Part shown: positions 38,763 through 49,664 of the stretch, in pieces
Layout of the letters: every line of letters starts with the position of its first letter
Position numbering within the stretch: position 1 is the first letter of the stretch
From: Huiozyma naganishii CBS 8797
Lineage: Eukaryota > Ascomycota > Saccharomycetes > Saccharomycetales > Saccharomycetaceae
Length of the DNA stretch: 64,000 nt
Direction: 5' to 3'
NCBI RefSeq assembly: GCF_000348985.1
Contig: NC_035926.1
Span: 744,001 to 808,000 of the forward strand
Made by a program: the position numbers and the translations under genes
Notes under the pieces: generated by a model
What the model was told of the DNA's origin: nothing
Database searches by the model: none
Seen by the model: the letters and a program-made list of their open reading frames with translations, nothing else

Positions 38763-41324
38763 ATGATTAGGAGGACCTTTTTGCATTATACACAGATATT
38801 AGCGCCTTCATTAATAACAGTTACGACAGCCTGGAAAACAATTGGAAACATGGGAGCAACAAGACCGGCATCGAGCTACATTGCTGATGGAACAGCGACC
38901 AAAAAGGCCAAATTGTCTGCCCGGGAATGTAGCGATTTGGCTCTTTTGATGTCTGACTCGGATTCAGAGTGGGAATTCAGCGATCTTAGACCAACGCTGC
39001 CAGCAGAACCCTGCGATGTGCAGCGGCAACCTCCTCATCCCAACAAGATATCTGGTGCCAAGATGATATCGCAACCTCCTTGGCCGGAAGAGGATCTTTT
39101 TTCGGAACATATATTGGAACAGGCTGCCGGAAGAATAAGCAGCCGCCTACCCCAAAGCACTCAACCGATTGCAAAGATATCCCAAATCAAGCAACCGCCT
39201 CAACCCCCTTTGAAGTCATTTGAAAATGAAAGCGAAGATAGTCTCTTAAATTGCTCATCTATCATGGAGATCAAGCCGCCGCCCAAAATAGTACCACAAG
39301 CGAAGGAAGAGGAGTTTGATTCGTTCGATCAGGTGGACATACCGAATAATAGTGTACTCAGTATCCACAACACCAGCCTTAAAAGCGAACAGGACCCGAA
39401 CCCCGCTAAATGGGGGGGCAAATTTGCATTGCAAACACAATTACCTCAATTGAATGAGCAAGGTGAACAAGTTGTGGGAGACATTAAACTACCGCCTAAT
39501 ACCAAGGTGAAAGTGCCACTTTTCCTGAGTAAAGAACAAGAGAACATCATAGATTTGGCTAAAGAGGGCCATAACATATTTTATACTGGTAGTGCCGGTA
39601 CGGGGAAGTCCGTTTTGTTGAAGGAAATGATTAAAGCTTTGAAGACACTCTATGGGGTAGATGAGGTCGCCGTCACAGCGTCTACGGGTCTTGCCGCATG
39701 CAATATTGGTGGTTTCACGCTTCATTCTTGGTCAGGGATTGGTCTTGGCCAAGGAGAACCTGACAAACTATACAAGAAAGTGCGCAGATCGAGGAAACAT
39801 TTGAAGAGGTGGGAAGAGGTGAAGGCATTGGTGATTGACGAAGTATCGATGTTGGACGGTGAACTTTTAGATAAACTAAATTTTATTGCTCAAAAGATTA
39901 GGAAAAATCATGAGCCGTTTGGTGGCATCCAGGTCATATTTTGCGGAGATTTCTTCCAGTTACCACCTGTTTCAAAAGATCCGAACAATCCAACTAAGTT
40001 TGCGTTCGAGTCTGCATCGTGGAAAAGAGGGATTAATATGACTATCATGCTTCAAAAAGTTTTCAGACAACAAGGTGACACAGAATTTATCAATATGCTG
40101 AACAAGATGCGTCTAGGTACCATTGATGAAGAGACTGAGCAGGAATTCAAGAAACTAAATAGACCATTGCCCGACGATGATATCATTCCTGCAGAGCTGT
40201 ACAGCACCAGAAACGAGGTTGACAGGGCCAATTTTGCTCGCCTAAACAAGCTTCCTGGGCGGGTACACTCCTTCACGGCTATTGATGGTGGTTCTTTGGA
40301 TAATGCTGAGTTGAAGGAAAAGCTGCTGTCAAATTTTCTGGCCCCTAAAGACTTACGGTTGAAAGTCGGCGCACAAGTTATGATGATCAAGAATGTCGAT
40401 GCTACGTTAGTCAACGGGTCTCTGGGAAAGATTATTGATTTTATAGATGGAGACACGTACATGTTCCTAAGAACCATGGAGGAGAATGACGATCTAAGCA
40501 CGCAGCAACTGGAACATCTGAGCAAAAACCCAAAGGCACTTCTCGATAAGTTTAAGGCTCAAGAGGAACAAGACGAAGGTGGAAACGATGTGAACCAACA
40601 GAGACGTAAAATCATAAAGGATGCATATTGTCAGTACAGCACTCAAGAACAAACCAGTCTACTTGACGATACCATATTTAATTTCCTAAACTCAAAGGTG
40701 GGAAATAACGAGGAGGCTAGGGTGAACATAGAAAGGAAGAAACAGCTGATCCAAAACTTACACCAGAACTCTAAAAATAGGAAACTACCGCTGGTTCGGT
40801 TTAAAACTTCCGATATGTCAAGTAGGACCGTGCTAGTGGAGCCTGAAGACTGGTCCATAGACGATGAAAACGAAAAAACGCTTGTTTCGAGAGTACAATT
40901 ACCACTCATGCTGGCATGGTCGTTATCTATCCATAAATCCCAAGGCCAAACACTCCCAAAAGTGAAGGTTGATCTTCGAAGGGTCTTTGAAAAAGGGCAA
41001 GCATACGTTGCGCTATCGAGAGCCGTCTCAAGAGAGGGTTTGCAGGTACTAAATTTTGACAAGACACGAATATTGGCGCATCCCAAGGTGGTTGAATTTT
41101 ACCGGACGCTTGTATCCGCCGACAAAGCCGTTAAACAAGCTCATACGACGACAGAAAGGCCGGTGAAGAGGTCATACGCGCCACCTTACCGAGCGGGGCT
41201 CAATAGACAAAACGGTTTGGACAGATTCCAACGGCCGAAGTCCAACACGCCTCCGTCTTTCAATAGCGCCACGAAAAGCTCGGACAGCATCACTGATTTA
41301 TTAATAAGAACTATAAAGCGTTAA
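38763..41324 (+). CDS. PIF1: Pif1 5'-3' DNA helicase
   Basis: SF1B helicase that removes telomerase from ends, unwinds G-quadruplexes and maintains mitochondrial DNA. 853 residues (859 in S. cerevisiae). Walker A GSAGTGKS (about 276), Walker B VIDEVSML (about 357), [24 protein letters not shown], the Pif1 signature region, [13 protein letters not shown] (about 722) and [10 protein letters not shown] (about 748) are all present. The first ATG opens a basic, hydrophobic presequence; a second in-frame ATG at 38850 (Met30) would skip it. S. cerevisiae makes mitochondrial and nuclear forms from M1 and M40, and the same arrangement is likely here. Confidence 0.97.
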   Translation: MIRRTFLHYTQILAPSLITVTTAWKTIGNMGATRPASSYIADGTATKKAKLSARECSDLALLMSDSDSEWEFSDLRPTLPAEPCDVQRQPPHPNKISGAKMISQPPWPEEDLFSEHILEQAAGRISSRLPQSTQPIAKISQIKQPPQPPLKSFENESEDSLLNCSSIMEIKPPPKIVPQAKEEEFDSFDQVDIPNNSVLSIHNTSLKSEQDPNPAKWGGKFALQTQLPQLNEQGEQVVGDIKLPPNTKVKVPLFLSKEQENIIDLAKEGHNIFYTGSAGTGKSVLLKEMIKALKTLYGVDEVAVTASTGLAACNIGGFTLHSWSGIGLGQGEPDKLYKKVRRSRKHLKRWEEVKALVIDEVSMLDGELLDKLNFIAQKIRKNHEPFGGIQVIFCGDFFQLPPVSKDPNNPTKFAFESASWKRGINMTIMLQKVFRQQGDTEFINMLNKMRLGTIDEETEQEFKKLNRPLPDDDIIPAELYSTRNEVDRANFARLNKLPGRVHSFTAIDGGSLDNAELKEKLLSNFLAPKDLRLKVGAQVMMIKNVDATLVNGSLGKIIDFIDGDTYMFLRTMEENDDLSTQQLEHLSKNPKALLDKFKAQEEQDEGGNDVNQQRRKIIKDAYCQYSTQEQTSLLDDTIFNFLNSKVGNNEEARVNIERKKQLIQNLHQNSKNRKLPLVRFKTSDMSSRTVLVEPEDWSIDDENEKTLVSRVQLPLMLAWSLSIHKSQGQTLPKVKVDLRRVFEKGQAYVALSRAVSREGLQVLNFDKTRILAHPKVVEFYRTLVSADKAVKQAHTTTERPVKRSYAPPYRAGLNRQNGLDRFQRPKSNTPPSFNSATKSSDSITDLLIRTIKR

Positions 41325-41518
41325 GAGAACATTTGACAAAAGTGGGAGCCCTTCGTTCACCACATCCACTACTCTATGTATTCTTTGTCTGTACTGTCAG
41401 CGTGATCTGAATCTCATAAAAATTTAAATAGTAGCCAAATTTCTATGCAAACAAAGTAGTGACAAGACCCAAGCGTCTTGAATAGTGAAACACTGCCCCA
41501 ATCGACACGCATCTAAAC

Positions 41519-42688
41519 ATGGTATTAAATGAATTACAAAGGAAGCGAGTGAAGAGTAAAGTCCTATACAGTGAGCTTGATCTCCCGTACAACAGGTATT
41601 TGGATACGCTGAAAAGGGTGAGCAATTTGACCAGCCGTGTCCTCTCCGGACAATTAGACAAAGACGATCCTCTCAATGCACGAGAGATCCAAGAATTGAA
41701 GGAAACGGCTCAATTGCGGTTTTTAGAATTGCAGAATTCCATCGAGGTGATGAAAGTATCCACCGAGAACTGGCAATCTAATAACGAATTGTCGAAACTG
41801 AATGCCGAGGAAGGCGCCAAAGAGGCTTTACCTGCGGTGAAGAGTGTACACAAACAATTACTTCAGAGAATGCAAGCGATACGAAATACATATGACAATG
41901 TAACTGCTCATAACACTGAGATTGAACAGCTATCAGAGGGCAGAACGACTCTGTCTGTCTCACGAGAACAGTGGGAGGCCCAATTGGGCGCCGAATTGAC
42001 TAAGCAACTGATCGAGAAGAGCGTGTTAAGAGTGGACAATAATTCGTCCGTTGAGAAATACCGTGTCTATGGTGATTTCTCTGTAGGTCTCAAGGAGTCC
42101 AAACGCTGTAATGTCGAAATGAAGTCTGATATCGCGAAACTGGCCGATGAGGTGAATCTGTACAAACACAAGTGGTTGAAGGACGCCAACGTATTTTCGA
42201 AAATCACTGCAGTTTTGCAAGAGGAATTGACGAGAAGGGACTTCGAGGATCAAAATATGCGGGGAGATGAGGAATCTCAAGAAGAGGAATCCCAAGAAGA
42301 GGAGGAGGACGGATTTGCGAGTCCGAGGGAGAGGAAAGTAGATGATCACCACGAAGATTTTGACACTATTGAAGTAGACGAGGCTGTCGATGAGAATGAG
42401 TCTGCCAATGACGGCGAGCTTGGTGGGGAAAACGAAAACAACCCTTCTGATGTGATTCTTGATGATGCCGGTGAGTTACAAAACGGTGAATCCGAGGTAA
42501 TTGACAAGAACGAAGAAGACCATGCTGATGAAGAAATCGGGGATGAAATGCAAGTTGATGAAGAACCTACTGAGCCTACGGGACCCGTAGAGAGTGGAAA
42601 GATAGAACGTGAGACGCAAGAAGCTCCACAGAGCGTTGCCTTAGAACAGGATTTGGAAAACCTTAGTCCGTCACCGTTGATCGAATAA
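41519..42688 (+). CDS. MFT1: Mft1, THO complex subunit
   Basis: Subunit of the nuclear THO/TREX complex linking transcription elongation to mRNA export and limiting R-loops. 389 residues (392 in S. cerevisiae). The first 250 residues are helical with coiled-coil character (RKRVKSKVLYSELDLPYNRYLDTLKRV, EAQLGAELTKQLIEKSVLRVDN). From about residue 245 the chain is highly acidic (EESQEEESQEEEEDG and on). Recognition rests on the N-terminal pattern and on position between PIF1 and RPS1, equal to YML062C. I do not recall the S. cerevisiae sequence well enough to align it in full. Confidence 0.85.
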   Translation: MVLNELQRKRVKSKVLYSELDLPYNRYLDTLKRVSNLTSRVLSGQLDKDDPLNAREIQELKETAQLRFLELQNSIEVMKVSTENWQSNNELSKLNAEEGAKEALPAVKSVHKQLLQRMQAIRNTYDNVTAHNTEIEQLSEGRTTLSVSREQWEAQLGAELTKQLIEKSVLRVDNNSSVEKYRVYGDFSVGLKESKRCNVEMKSDIAKLADEVNLYKHKWLKDANVFSKITAVLQEELTRRDFEDQNMRGDEESQEEESQEEEEDGFASPRERKVDDHHEDFDTIEVDEAVDENESANDGELGGENENNPSDVILDDAGELQNGESEVIDKNEEDHADEEIGDEMQVDEEPTEPTGPVESGKIERETQEAPQSVALEQDLENLSPSPLIE

Positions 42689-42866
42689 ACAAAACCGGCT
42701 GCGTTATGTACAATCTTTCTTTTTTTTGCAAATATACGGTTGTGTACATTGGAGAAGTAAAGACTAAATGTAATTCTTGTTATTTGTTATACATGTAAAG
42801 GAAAATATGGACTGCTATTATACTCAATAATTAATTTTGATACGAAAACAATACATTTTGTTTCAT

Positions 42867-43634
42867 TTACACGGTTTCCAAAACTTCATCGTTGAAACCG
42901 GCGACTTTCTTACCCTTTTCTTCGGCGGAACCTTCACCGTGTAGAGCCATCAAAGCACCAACGTCAAACTTTGGTTGCTTCAACAACTTGACCTTTCTGA
43001 TGTGAACGTTCTGTAGAGGGAAGATGTCCTTGGTGGCGTTTTCGATCTCCTTGTTGATGACTTCTGGAATCAACTTGGAGGTCAATTGGGCCAAAGTGGA
43101 GTTCTGGACCTCTCTGGTCAAAATTTCAGAGATAACCTTTCTGATAGCTCTGATGTGAGAAGACTGGGCGTACGAGTGTCTCTTGACTTGGTTAGCCTGC
43201 TTTCTGGTGAAGGCAATGGCGAAGATTCTGATGACGTACTCGTCGGAGGTCTTAACGGTGACGTTAGCCTCGATCAAAGTCTGCCACTTTCTAACCATGG
43301 ATCTCAATTTGTCAGTGGTGAAGTCAATGCCGTGGAAGTTGGTTAGCAAATTCTTACCTTGGACTTCGTCGACTCTCAATTTAACCTTTCTGAAGGAGTG
43401 GTCTTCAGAACCTTGTAGGTCGGCCAAACAGACTTCGACAACTCTACCCTTCAAGGCATCGGCGGCGTTCTTCAAACCAGTCGACTTGTTGACCAAAGTC
43501 TTACCGACGTTCCTGTTCTCGAACGTAGATGGAGCCTTGATGTCAAACCATTCCTTTCTCGTGAATGGGTCGACGACCTTCTTCTTAAGACCCTTCTTAC
43601 CCTTGGATAGTCTCTTGTTCTTACCAACAGCCAT
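42867..43634 (-). CDS. RPS1: Ribosomal protein eS1 (Rps1)
   Basis: Component of the 40S subunit near the mRNA exit platform. 255 residues, the exact family length in yeast. Begins [19 protein letters not shown] and contains [23 protein letters not shown]-like [39 protein letters not shown] and the C-terminal [10 protein letters not shown]. Codon use is strongly biased to preferred yeast codons, as for a highly expressed gene. No intron. A HOMOL1/Rap1-type site lies about 425 bases upstream. S. cerevisiae has RPS1A and RPS1B; position matches RPS1B (YML063W). Confidence 0.98.
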   Translation of the reverse strand: MAVGKNKRLSKGKKGLKKKVVDPFTRKEWFDIKAPSTFENRNVGKTLVNKSTGLKNAADALKGRVVEVCLADLQGSEDHSFRKVKLRVDEVQGKNLLTNFHGIDFTTDKLRSMVRKWQTLIEANVTVKTSDEYVIRIFAIAFTRKQANQVKRHSYAQSSHIRAIRKVISEILTREVQNSTLAQLTSKLIPEVINKEIENATKDIFPLQNVHIRKVKLLKQPKFDVGALMALHGEGSAEEKGKKVAGFNDEVLETV

Positions 43635-43815
43635 GATTAGTAGAGTTTTGCGGTATTATTTGGTGCTATCCTTCCAATTCCTACAACTAACACTACACGA
43701 TCCAGGACTCCATACGCTTTCAATATACAGATATTCTTCAAAGATGCTGTGTGCAATAGTGTGAGTGAACAAAGCGGGACCAATGCGTTCGCGTCTGTCC
43801 AGAAGCGGAGAGCCC

Positions 43816-43848
43816 AGCCCGCGGGGAGAAGAAATCGCCCCGCGGGCT
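43816..43848. repeat. Perfect GC-rich inverted repeat upstream of RPS1
   Basis: AGCCCGCGGGG (43816-43826) and CCCCGCGGGCT (43838-43848) are exact reverse complements with an 11-base spacer. It lies about 180-215 bases before the RPS1 ATG. Confidence 0.85.
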
Positions 43849-44058
43849 GAGAACGGTACTACTGCTAGGCAGAGGTCCCGCCTGGAACGCTGGAATTGCA
43901 GGGTCTGACCGGGGGACTCCCGCAGAACAGACCCACATCAGACACGGTTTTTCCTCTTCGGGGAATTTCTCTGCAAACAGAAACTCTGAAAAACAAAACT
44001 TTTTTTTCAATTTTTTTTTATTTTTCAAAATTTCAAAAAATAAAAAACAGTCACACAA

Positions 44059-44070
44059 TGCACGGATGTT
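44059..44070 (-). promoter_or_regulatory. HOMOL1/Rap1-type site of RPS1
   Basis: The minus strand reads AACATCCGTGCA, an exact fit to the HOMOL1 element AACATC(C/T)(G/A)T(A/G)CA bound by Rap1 in S. cerevisiae ribosomal-protein promoters, followed by T-rich DNA toward the gene. Confidence 0.7.
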
Positions 44071-44340
44071 GGGGCTTGTTATTCCGGTTTCCTAATCGGG
44101 TATAGTATTAACGTAAACAAAGCGAATCTGTGCCAAAATCTCGAGCTCGAAAAATATGTTTGAAGCAACTTCTTGAGTACTAGGGCCAGTGAGCCAAGGA
44201 CCCCCATCTTGATCAATCAGATAGCAGTTGCTCAAGTCCATTTTGCTGTGTAGTTGCATGCTTGCCTTTTGCTTACAAGAAGAGGAGAAAAAATAGGTGA
44301 GAAAATACGTCGTTGCTGTTTCTATACTGATAAATATAAC

Positions 44341-45045
44341 ATGGCCAATGTCCGCTCTCGTCATAGCTCAATCCCTGGGATCAAAAACCAAATAGACGTC
44401 CAGGTGGGTCTCGTTGGAGACGCACAAGTCGGGAAGACGTCGCTCATGGTCAAGTACGTGCAAAACATATTTGACGAGGAGTACACGCAGACTTTGGGGG
44501 TCAATTTTTTGAAGAGGAAAGTCAACTTACGATCCACAGACATTATATTTTCCATCATGGATCTAGGAGGGCAGAAAGAGTTTATAAACATGTTACCTCT
44601 GGCAGCCGTGGGATCCTCTGTAATCATATTTATGTTTGACCTTACAAGGCCCAAGACTTTACAGTCGATCAAGGATTGGTTCAGACAGGCACACGGGTTA
44701 AACGACTCCGCAGTACCGATCCTTGTCGGCACGAAATACGACTTATCCATCGAAACAGACGAACGAGTACCAGGAAACATATCATGCACCGCTATGAGAT
44801 ACGCTCAGGTGATGAACGCCCCCATCGTATTTTGCTCAACGGCAAAATCCATCCACATACAGAAAATATTCAAAATCGCCTTGGCAAAGATATTCAACCT
44901 AACATTGACGGTCCCCGAGATAGAAAGCATTGGCGACCCCTTACTTATATATAGGGATTTTGGAAACAACGTGAAGAGACAGAGTAAGTCTTCACCGAAA
45001 AGGACTGGCTCCATGGAGCGAACACCAGTCTCCTCGCAACAGTAA
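44341..45045 (+). CDS. TEM1: Tem1 GTPase of the mitotic exit network
   Basis: Ras-like GTPase at the spindle pole that activates Cdc15 and so mitotic exit. ATG at 44341 gives 234 residues (245 in S. cerevisiae); the longer frame needs a TTG. GTPase motifs: G1 GDAQVGKTS (about 26), G2 Thr in [10 protein letters not shown]3 DLGGQKEF, G4 GTKYDL, G5 CSTAKS. Effector-side sequence [14 protein letters not shown] is conserved. As in the family, the third motif reads GGQ like Ras. The tail after [10 protein letters not shown] is Ser/Lys-rich, shorter than in S. cerevisiae, and lacks a prenylation box. Confidence 0.97.
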   Translation: MANVRSRHSSIPGIKNQIDVQVGLVGDAQVGKTSLMVKYVQNIFDEEYTQTLGVNFLKRKVNLRSTDIIFSIMDLGGQKEFINMLPLAAVGSSVIIFMFDLTRPKTLQSIKDWFRQAHGLNDSAVPILVGTKYDLSIETDERVPGNISCTAMRYAQVMNAPIVFCSTAKSIHIQKIFKIALAKIFNLTLTVPEIESIGDPLLIYRDFGNNVKRQSKSSPKRTGSMERTPVSSQQ

Positions 45046-45150
45046 TGAAAAAACGGGATGATATTCTTCTTCCCACACTAAACATGTATAACACCTTGGC
45101 ACAACTACATATGTTCATATTACGGTATCAATACAACGAAATAGCATATT

Positions 45151-47769
45151 CTATAACACCTTGAACACTTCATCTTGATACACCGCGTGCTTTATGTCCT
45201 CAATGGACATGTTGATCTTCACACAGCTAATTCTTTCGTTTTTCGTGTTCTGTTTGATTAAAATCCCAGCATCTATCAACTGGTTTATGACACAATTCCA
45301 AGAAACCATACGAAGTTGCTCACTTTTGCTAGTTATGTCCCTCCCAAATAGGGCATCTGATATATTGGTAATGAATTTATTGGTGCCGTTCACCTCGATC
45401 AACAGTTTAATTTCGTCCACTACGTCTCCTAGAGGCTGCTCTTGTAGTCCCGTCTTCTTGATCAAGTTTAATAATGAATAAAGGAACAGCTTCATCGTAA
45501 AGGACGATCTTTGTATAAACATCATCAAATTGGAGTTGATGGTTTCATTCAGCGCCTTCATGATGTGTTTAATATGAACAGTTTGAATTTCATCTGAATC
45601 CTTGTACTTTTCGCACTCTTCTTCAGCCTCATCCTCTGTGTCAATACTGTTCTTAAAAGCTTTACCGTCGTACCCATAGCCATGCTTGGCCATATAATAT
45701 TCCTCTGCAATCTCGGCAGCTCGCTTACACACCTTCAATGCTCTCCTTGCATCACCACTAACACTGGCCACTTTTCTGGAAGCAATTTCGATCGCGTCCC
45801 CACTCATCTTCAATTGAACTTTTTTCATACCAGCAGGGGCCGCCTCGTTTTCTTGGAGCATGGATGCACTCCCCGTTTGCGGGTCTACATAGAAATAAGA
45901 ATCATTCAAACCCTTTAAGCGGAAATCTATAATGTTCCTCAATTCTTCGTGAGTGTACCCAGTAAACATAATTCTCGTAAATCCAATTCTTGAAGAAACT
46001 TTGTTACCTAGTTGGCGTTCCGGTAAATCCATTGTGTTCGCCACAGCTATCACTATCAATTTTGCGTTCTCGTACGTGGTCCAATTGAAAAAGTTGTACA
46101 TGATATCTTGTCCCTTTGTAATCAACGCATCCAATTCATCTAATAGGACCACTATTGTCCGTTTCTTCCCCTTGGGTACTTTCTGGAAATAAAACTCTAG
46201 AGAGTCCATCGATGCACCCCATGTCAGTCTCTCTCCTGAAATTTTGTTCCAGAGTACTTCATAACTATCAGTCGGTTTAACAATTTTCAACCCATTAATC
46301 TCAACGTAGATGAAGGGAGACAGTTCTTCATGGTTTACCGAGTTTTGCAACTCTTTTATAACTTCACGTACCGTTAAAGTTTTCCCAACACCAGGGGTAC
46401 CTCCAATATATACAGTGCTTGCCGAATCTGATTCAATTGCACTGTAAACAGTCAAGTAAATGGACGCAAACTCATTCTCTCTTGCGGGTAGCATTTCTCC
46501 AAAGTTTTTGGATTTGATAATCATTTCCTTACCATGAGAGGAGTACAGTTGTTTCTTCACTTTGGAAAAAATGGTTTCGACTACTTTGTGTGTCTGGTTA
46601 ATATCTAATTTAGATTCCAGTTCTTTGAAGACTTCTTCGTTGGATTGATTGTAGAACCCCGGCATCTTCTTTAAATTTGGAATTGAGCTGACAGATTTAA
46701 AACGCTTCGAAAAAGCTGTATACTTTTTTTTGGATCTAGAAACATTCTTCTTGGTGAACTTCTTGATAAAAATTTGCCCATATGTAGAATTAGGACCTGC
46801 TTTTCTACCTCTTTTTTTCGGCGGCTGGCCATCAGTTATCGTCTTTTTAGGACGACCCCTTTTATTACTTGTTTGGAAAATCTCCTCCGCACTAAAATAA
46901 GCATCATCGTCGTCATCCCTAACGTCATCTTCGTCATCAATATCTTCATCACTCTGGTTATCTAGCATATTGCCGTCTTCGTCGCTTTCATCCTCTCTGA
47001 ACTCATCGGAGGACGAGCTATCCGAAGCTAATGCTGAGTTTAAAGATGAAAATGGCTTATCGGTCTCACTTGATGAGCTCTGCTGCCCTTGTCTAGTTCT
47101 AGTTTTACCAGTTAGTCCGTATTTTTCATGTTTTGGTGGCCACAATATTTGCGTTAAATGTGCGTTAGCCTCTTTCTGCGTCTGCTCCTTTACACTTTGT
47201 AGTTCCAAGTTTATTTCAATCGGGACAAAATTCTGACCGCTGTGCTCACAGAGGTAACGAACGTGGTATCCATCTACACCTTGCGATGCTTCATTGAAGG
47301 TAATTTTTTCTAATATATCGGAGATCTTTATCTCAACAATTTTTACCGTGAGATAGAGTTCCTCCTTATTACACTCATTTGCAAACATATTTTCGTAGAA
47401 CTGAACATCCTTGTCAGGTTCTATAACATCTGGTTTGGTAGACTTGTAATATTCTCTGGGGTTCACTTCAAACCACTGTAAAAATTTATATGTCCACATT
47501 TCGATGTACGAACTCGGATTGAACAACCTAATATCGCTTATCATATGGAAGGAAAAATCATTGGGAGCACTCTCTCCTGCTTGTTTCTTATTGAAGACCT
47601 TTACAATATCGCCTTTAGTGATTGTAACACCGTCGCTGATGCGCTTTAGGGCAACAGTCCCATCACCGCCTCTGCGGCTGGATCGCACCTGGTCAACCGG
47701 TAGCAAGGTTCCGGACCTATCAGATAGCAGTAGCTCCCAATCTATAAGATCCTTCGGTGTTCTGGCCAT
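45151..47769 (-). CDS. ORC1: Origin recognition complex subunit Orc1
   Basis: Largest ORC subunit; binds origins and ATP and loads MCM, and its BAH domain binds nucleosomes. 872 residues (914 in S. cerevisiae). N-terminal BAH domain about 1-190 (MARTPKDLIDWELLLSDRSG start, WFEVNPREYY). A disordered acidic/basic region (200-370) with AT-hook-like RGRPKK and KKRGRKAG follows. The AAA+ domain has Walker A GTPGVGKT (about 456), Walker B VVLLDELDAL, the sensor region VANTMDLPERQL and IGFTRIMFTGYTHEEL. The C-terminal winged-helix domain is last. It is the ORC1 copy by its intact ATPase; its paralogue SIR3 lacks these motifs. Confidence 0.98.
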   Translation of the reverse strand: MARTPKDLIDWELLLSDRSGTLLPVDQVRSSRRGGDGTVALKRISDGVTITKGDIVKVFNKKQAGESAPNDFSFHMISDIRLFNPSSYIEMWTYKFLQWFEVNPREYYKSTKPDVIEPDKDVQFYENMFANECNKEELYLTVKIVEIKISDILEKITFNEASQGVDGYHVRYLCEHSGQNFVPIEINLELQSVKEQTQKEANAHLTQILWPPKHEKYGLTGKTRTRQGQQSSSSETDKPFSSLNSALASDSSSSDEFREDESDEDGNMLDNQSDEDIDDEDDVRDDDDDAYFSAEEIFQTSNKRGRPKKTITDGQPPKKRGRKAGPNSTYGQIFIKKFTKKNVSRSKKKYTAFSKRFKSVSSIPNLKKMPGFYNQSNEEVFKELESKLDINQTHKVVETIFSKVKKQLYSSHGKEMIIKSKNFGEMLPARENEFASIYLTVYSAIESDSASTVYIGGTPGVGKTLTVREVIKELQNSVNHEELSPFIYVEINGLKIVKPTDSYEVLWNKISGERLTWGASMDSLEFYFQKVPKGKKRTIVVLLDELDALITKGQDIMYNFFNWTTYENAKLIVIAVANTMDLPERQLGNKVSSRIGFTRIMFTGYTHEELRNIIDFRLKGLNDSYFYVDPQTGSASMLQENEAAPAGMKKVQLKMSGDAIEIASRKVASVSGDARRALKVCKRAAEIAEEYYMAKHGYGYDGKAFKNSIDTEDEAEEECEKYKDSDEIQTVHIKHIMKALNETINSNLMMFIQRSSFTMKLFLYSLLNLIKKTGLQEQPLGDVVDEIKLLIEVNGTNKFITNISDALFGRDITSKSEQLRMVSWNCVINQLIDAGILIKQNTKNERISCVKINMSIEDIKHAVYQDEVFKVL

Positions 47770-48198
47770 GTCGTTTTATGGAGGTGTTCTAGCTGGATCA
47801 AATGTAATATTCCGTCTTATTATATCCCAAATGCTGTCCAAATGCTAAACAATGAAAATAATATATAATTTTCGCTTCTTTTCGAATTAGTCGCACAATG
47901 CTATATTATGCATGATGTCAAAAGTAAAACAATCCTGTACACAAAAAAGGCTTGCAAGATATTCTAAGCAGCTCCCATATATCTAACGCTTGTAAACACA
48001 ATCTACCGGTTACCTTCAAAAATAAAATCCAATCATCAATTAAAAGTTATTTCATTCGATTATCTAACTAATAATACACAAAAGCAATAAAACCTAGCGG
48101 CAAACACAAATAAGCGTATATTTTCTTTCAACTTTTCAAAGGAAGCACTTTTCAGTTTGACTTTCAAGGTTTCAAGGTCTATACTTTACTTTCTCAAC
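47770..48198. other. ORC1-SMA2 divergent intergenic region
   Basis: About 430 bases of AT-rich promoter sequence. No gene or notable repeat is seen. I looked for an obvious MSE (CRCAAAW) for the meiotic gene SMA2 and am not confident of one. Confidence 0.4.
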
Positions 48199-49347
48199 AT
48201 GGTACCATTCAAAAATACCATTTGCTGGCTGATTATAATATGTGGATTTTTGACACAATTACTGCTTTATATACCAAGTTTTACATGCACTAATGATAAA
48301 GCACTTCCAATTTGCATGCCACAATTTTCTTTCGAAGTTGTGAAGGATTCTAGACTTTCTTCTGGGTTAACTCTGGGGTTCAGAGAGTTTTTAGGAGCTC
48401 TGTCGTATTTCGCCTATAACATGGGTTGGAGCAGTAGCCACTCTAAAGAAAATGATAAAATATATGAGTGGGAAGAACTGATAGACACATTCGACCCTGG
48501 GAACAGATACTATGCCAATTATGGAGGTTTTTGTAAGTATAACGGCAGTCGGAAAGTAGCCTGTTTCTCGAATAATGGTTATGGACCTAATGTTTTCGCG
48601 ATTCTGGCTCAGGATTTTGGTATCCAGTTGGGCAACTTATCGTTGTCAAATTCCAACAGTTCCTTGACATTTGGAAGTCAGTTTACTTACTCGTTTATGT
48701 CTATTGTTAAACACTTGAAACGCTACATTAGCACGCATTGGTTTGACGATAGCGTTATTAGCAGCTTAGTGCCAATGTACAAAAAAATACAAGAAGATTT
48801 ACTCCACTTCAATAATGTTATAATCATAATTGCATGGTTCTTGAAATTTAACAAAATAGTCTTCATTGTTTTCCTGTTAGAATTTGTAGCGAGCATTGCT
48901 TGTACACTCTGGTTTCTCTGCTCTTTTGGCGTCATTAAAATATGTCGTTATAAAGGGGCATATGCAAATCCAGGTTCCGTGTACATTATTATCATATTCA
49001 TGGCATTCACCACGGCGTCATTCATACTTTCCATTTGTTTACAGGGCACTCTTGGTATCTTAAACCAGGACCCGAATAATTTCCAAAATGACAAATTCAC
49101 ATTAATACAGGCAAAAGTGGGCAGTGGCTTTATTATCACTTGCGTTAGGTATGCCATGCAAGTTTCGGTTGTCATTATCACAGCTGCCTTGCTGTGTCTA
49201 AACATTCCAAAAAGGAAAAAGAAGAAACGGCAAGCGTCTGATGAAATCTCAGAATACGAGGAAGCCAACGGTAAAATGTTCGATACAACTTTACCTCCAG
49301 TAGAGTTTACGGTAGACGAAGAGGGCAATGATACATTTGGAGTATAA
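48199..49347 (+). CDS. SMA2: Sma2, meiotic spore-membrane protein
   Basis: Membrane protein needed for prospore membrane assembly in meiosis of S. cerevisiae. ATG at 48199 gives 382 residues (369 in S. cerevisiae); an extension to 48157 needs TTG. Seen: an N-terminal hydrophobic segment (about 8-28), a lumenal part with CTNDKALPICMPQFSFEV matching CTN...LRLCAPQF, NYGGFCKYN, then three membrane segments at about 210-245, 260-290 and 315-340 and an acidic tail. This layout resembles SUR7/claudin-like four-pass proteins. Overall identity to S. cerevisiae is low; position beside ORC1 and ERV41 supports the call. Confidence 0.88.
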   Translation: MVPFKNTICWLIIICGFLTQLLLYIPSFTCTNDKALPICMPQFSFEVVKDSRLSSGLTLGFREFLGALSYFAYNMGWSSSHSKENDKIYEWEELIDTFDPGNRYYANYGGFCKYNGSRKVACFSNNGYGPNVFAILAQDFGIQLGNLSLSNSNSSLTFGSQFTYSFMSIVKHLKRYISTHWFDDSVISSLVPMYKKIQEDLLHFNNVIIIIAWFLKFNKIVFIVFLLEFVASIACTLWFLCSFGVIKICRYKGAYANPGSVYIIIIFMAFTTASFILSICLQGTLGILNQDPNNFQNDKFTLIQAKVGSGFIITCVRYAMQVSVVIITAALLCLNIPKRKKKKRQASDEISEYEEANGKMFDTTLPPVEFTVDEEGNDTFGV

Positions 49348-49664
49348 CATATATTCGTATTTTCATATATAGCATAACCAAAAATACACCAATTTAAACC
49401 GCATAAAAAGTTTTAAAAACAAACCTGTGTGTGTTAACGTACGAGCAGTATATCCAAACCCTGATCATGCTCTATTCAACCACGTTTTAGAATGGCACGG
49501 TATTCAAGATGCCTCAGAAAATCTTGTTCCGCTGCTTCCTGCGATTAAGATCAAAATTTAAAAAAAATTGTCGTTTTAATAATGAGACACGTTTGCACTC
49601 AATGTCTATTCATGAAGAGTGCCGCGTTAACTCACCGAGCCAAAGCTGTACCAAACACATTGAA
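49348..49664 (+). other. SMA2-ERV41 intergenic region
   Basis: About 317 bases of AT-rich sequence with ERV41 promoter and leader. A short ORF starting 49509 is continuous with exon 1 of ERV41 but shows no conserved residues before 49665. Confidence 0.45.

Larger units (their letters stand above)
43635..44340. promoter_or_regulatory. RPS1-TEM1 divergent promoter region
   Basis: About 700 bases with a GC-rich part (43780-43960) containing a perfect 11-base inverted repeat, a poly-T/A part (43990-44050) typical of ribosomal-protein promoters, and a Rap1-type site (44059-44070). No additional gene is seen. Confidence 0.6.

Noticed and set aside
47770..48198. Extra gene between ORC1 and SMA2
   Set aside because: No frame of meaningful length. 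The spacing suits a divergent promoter.
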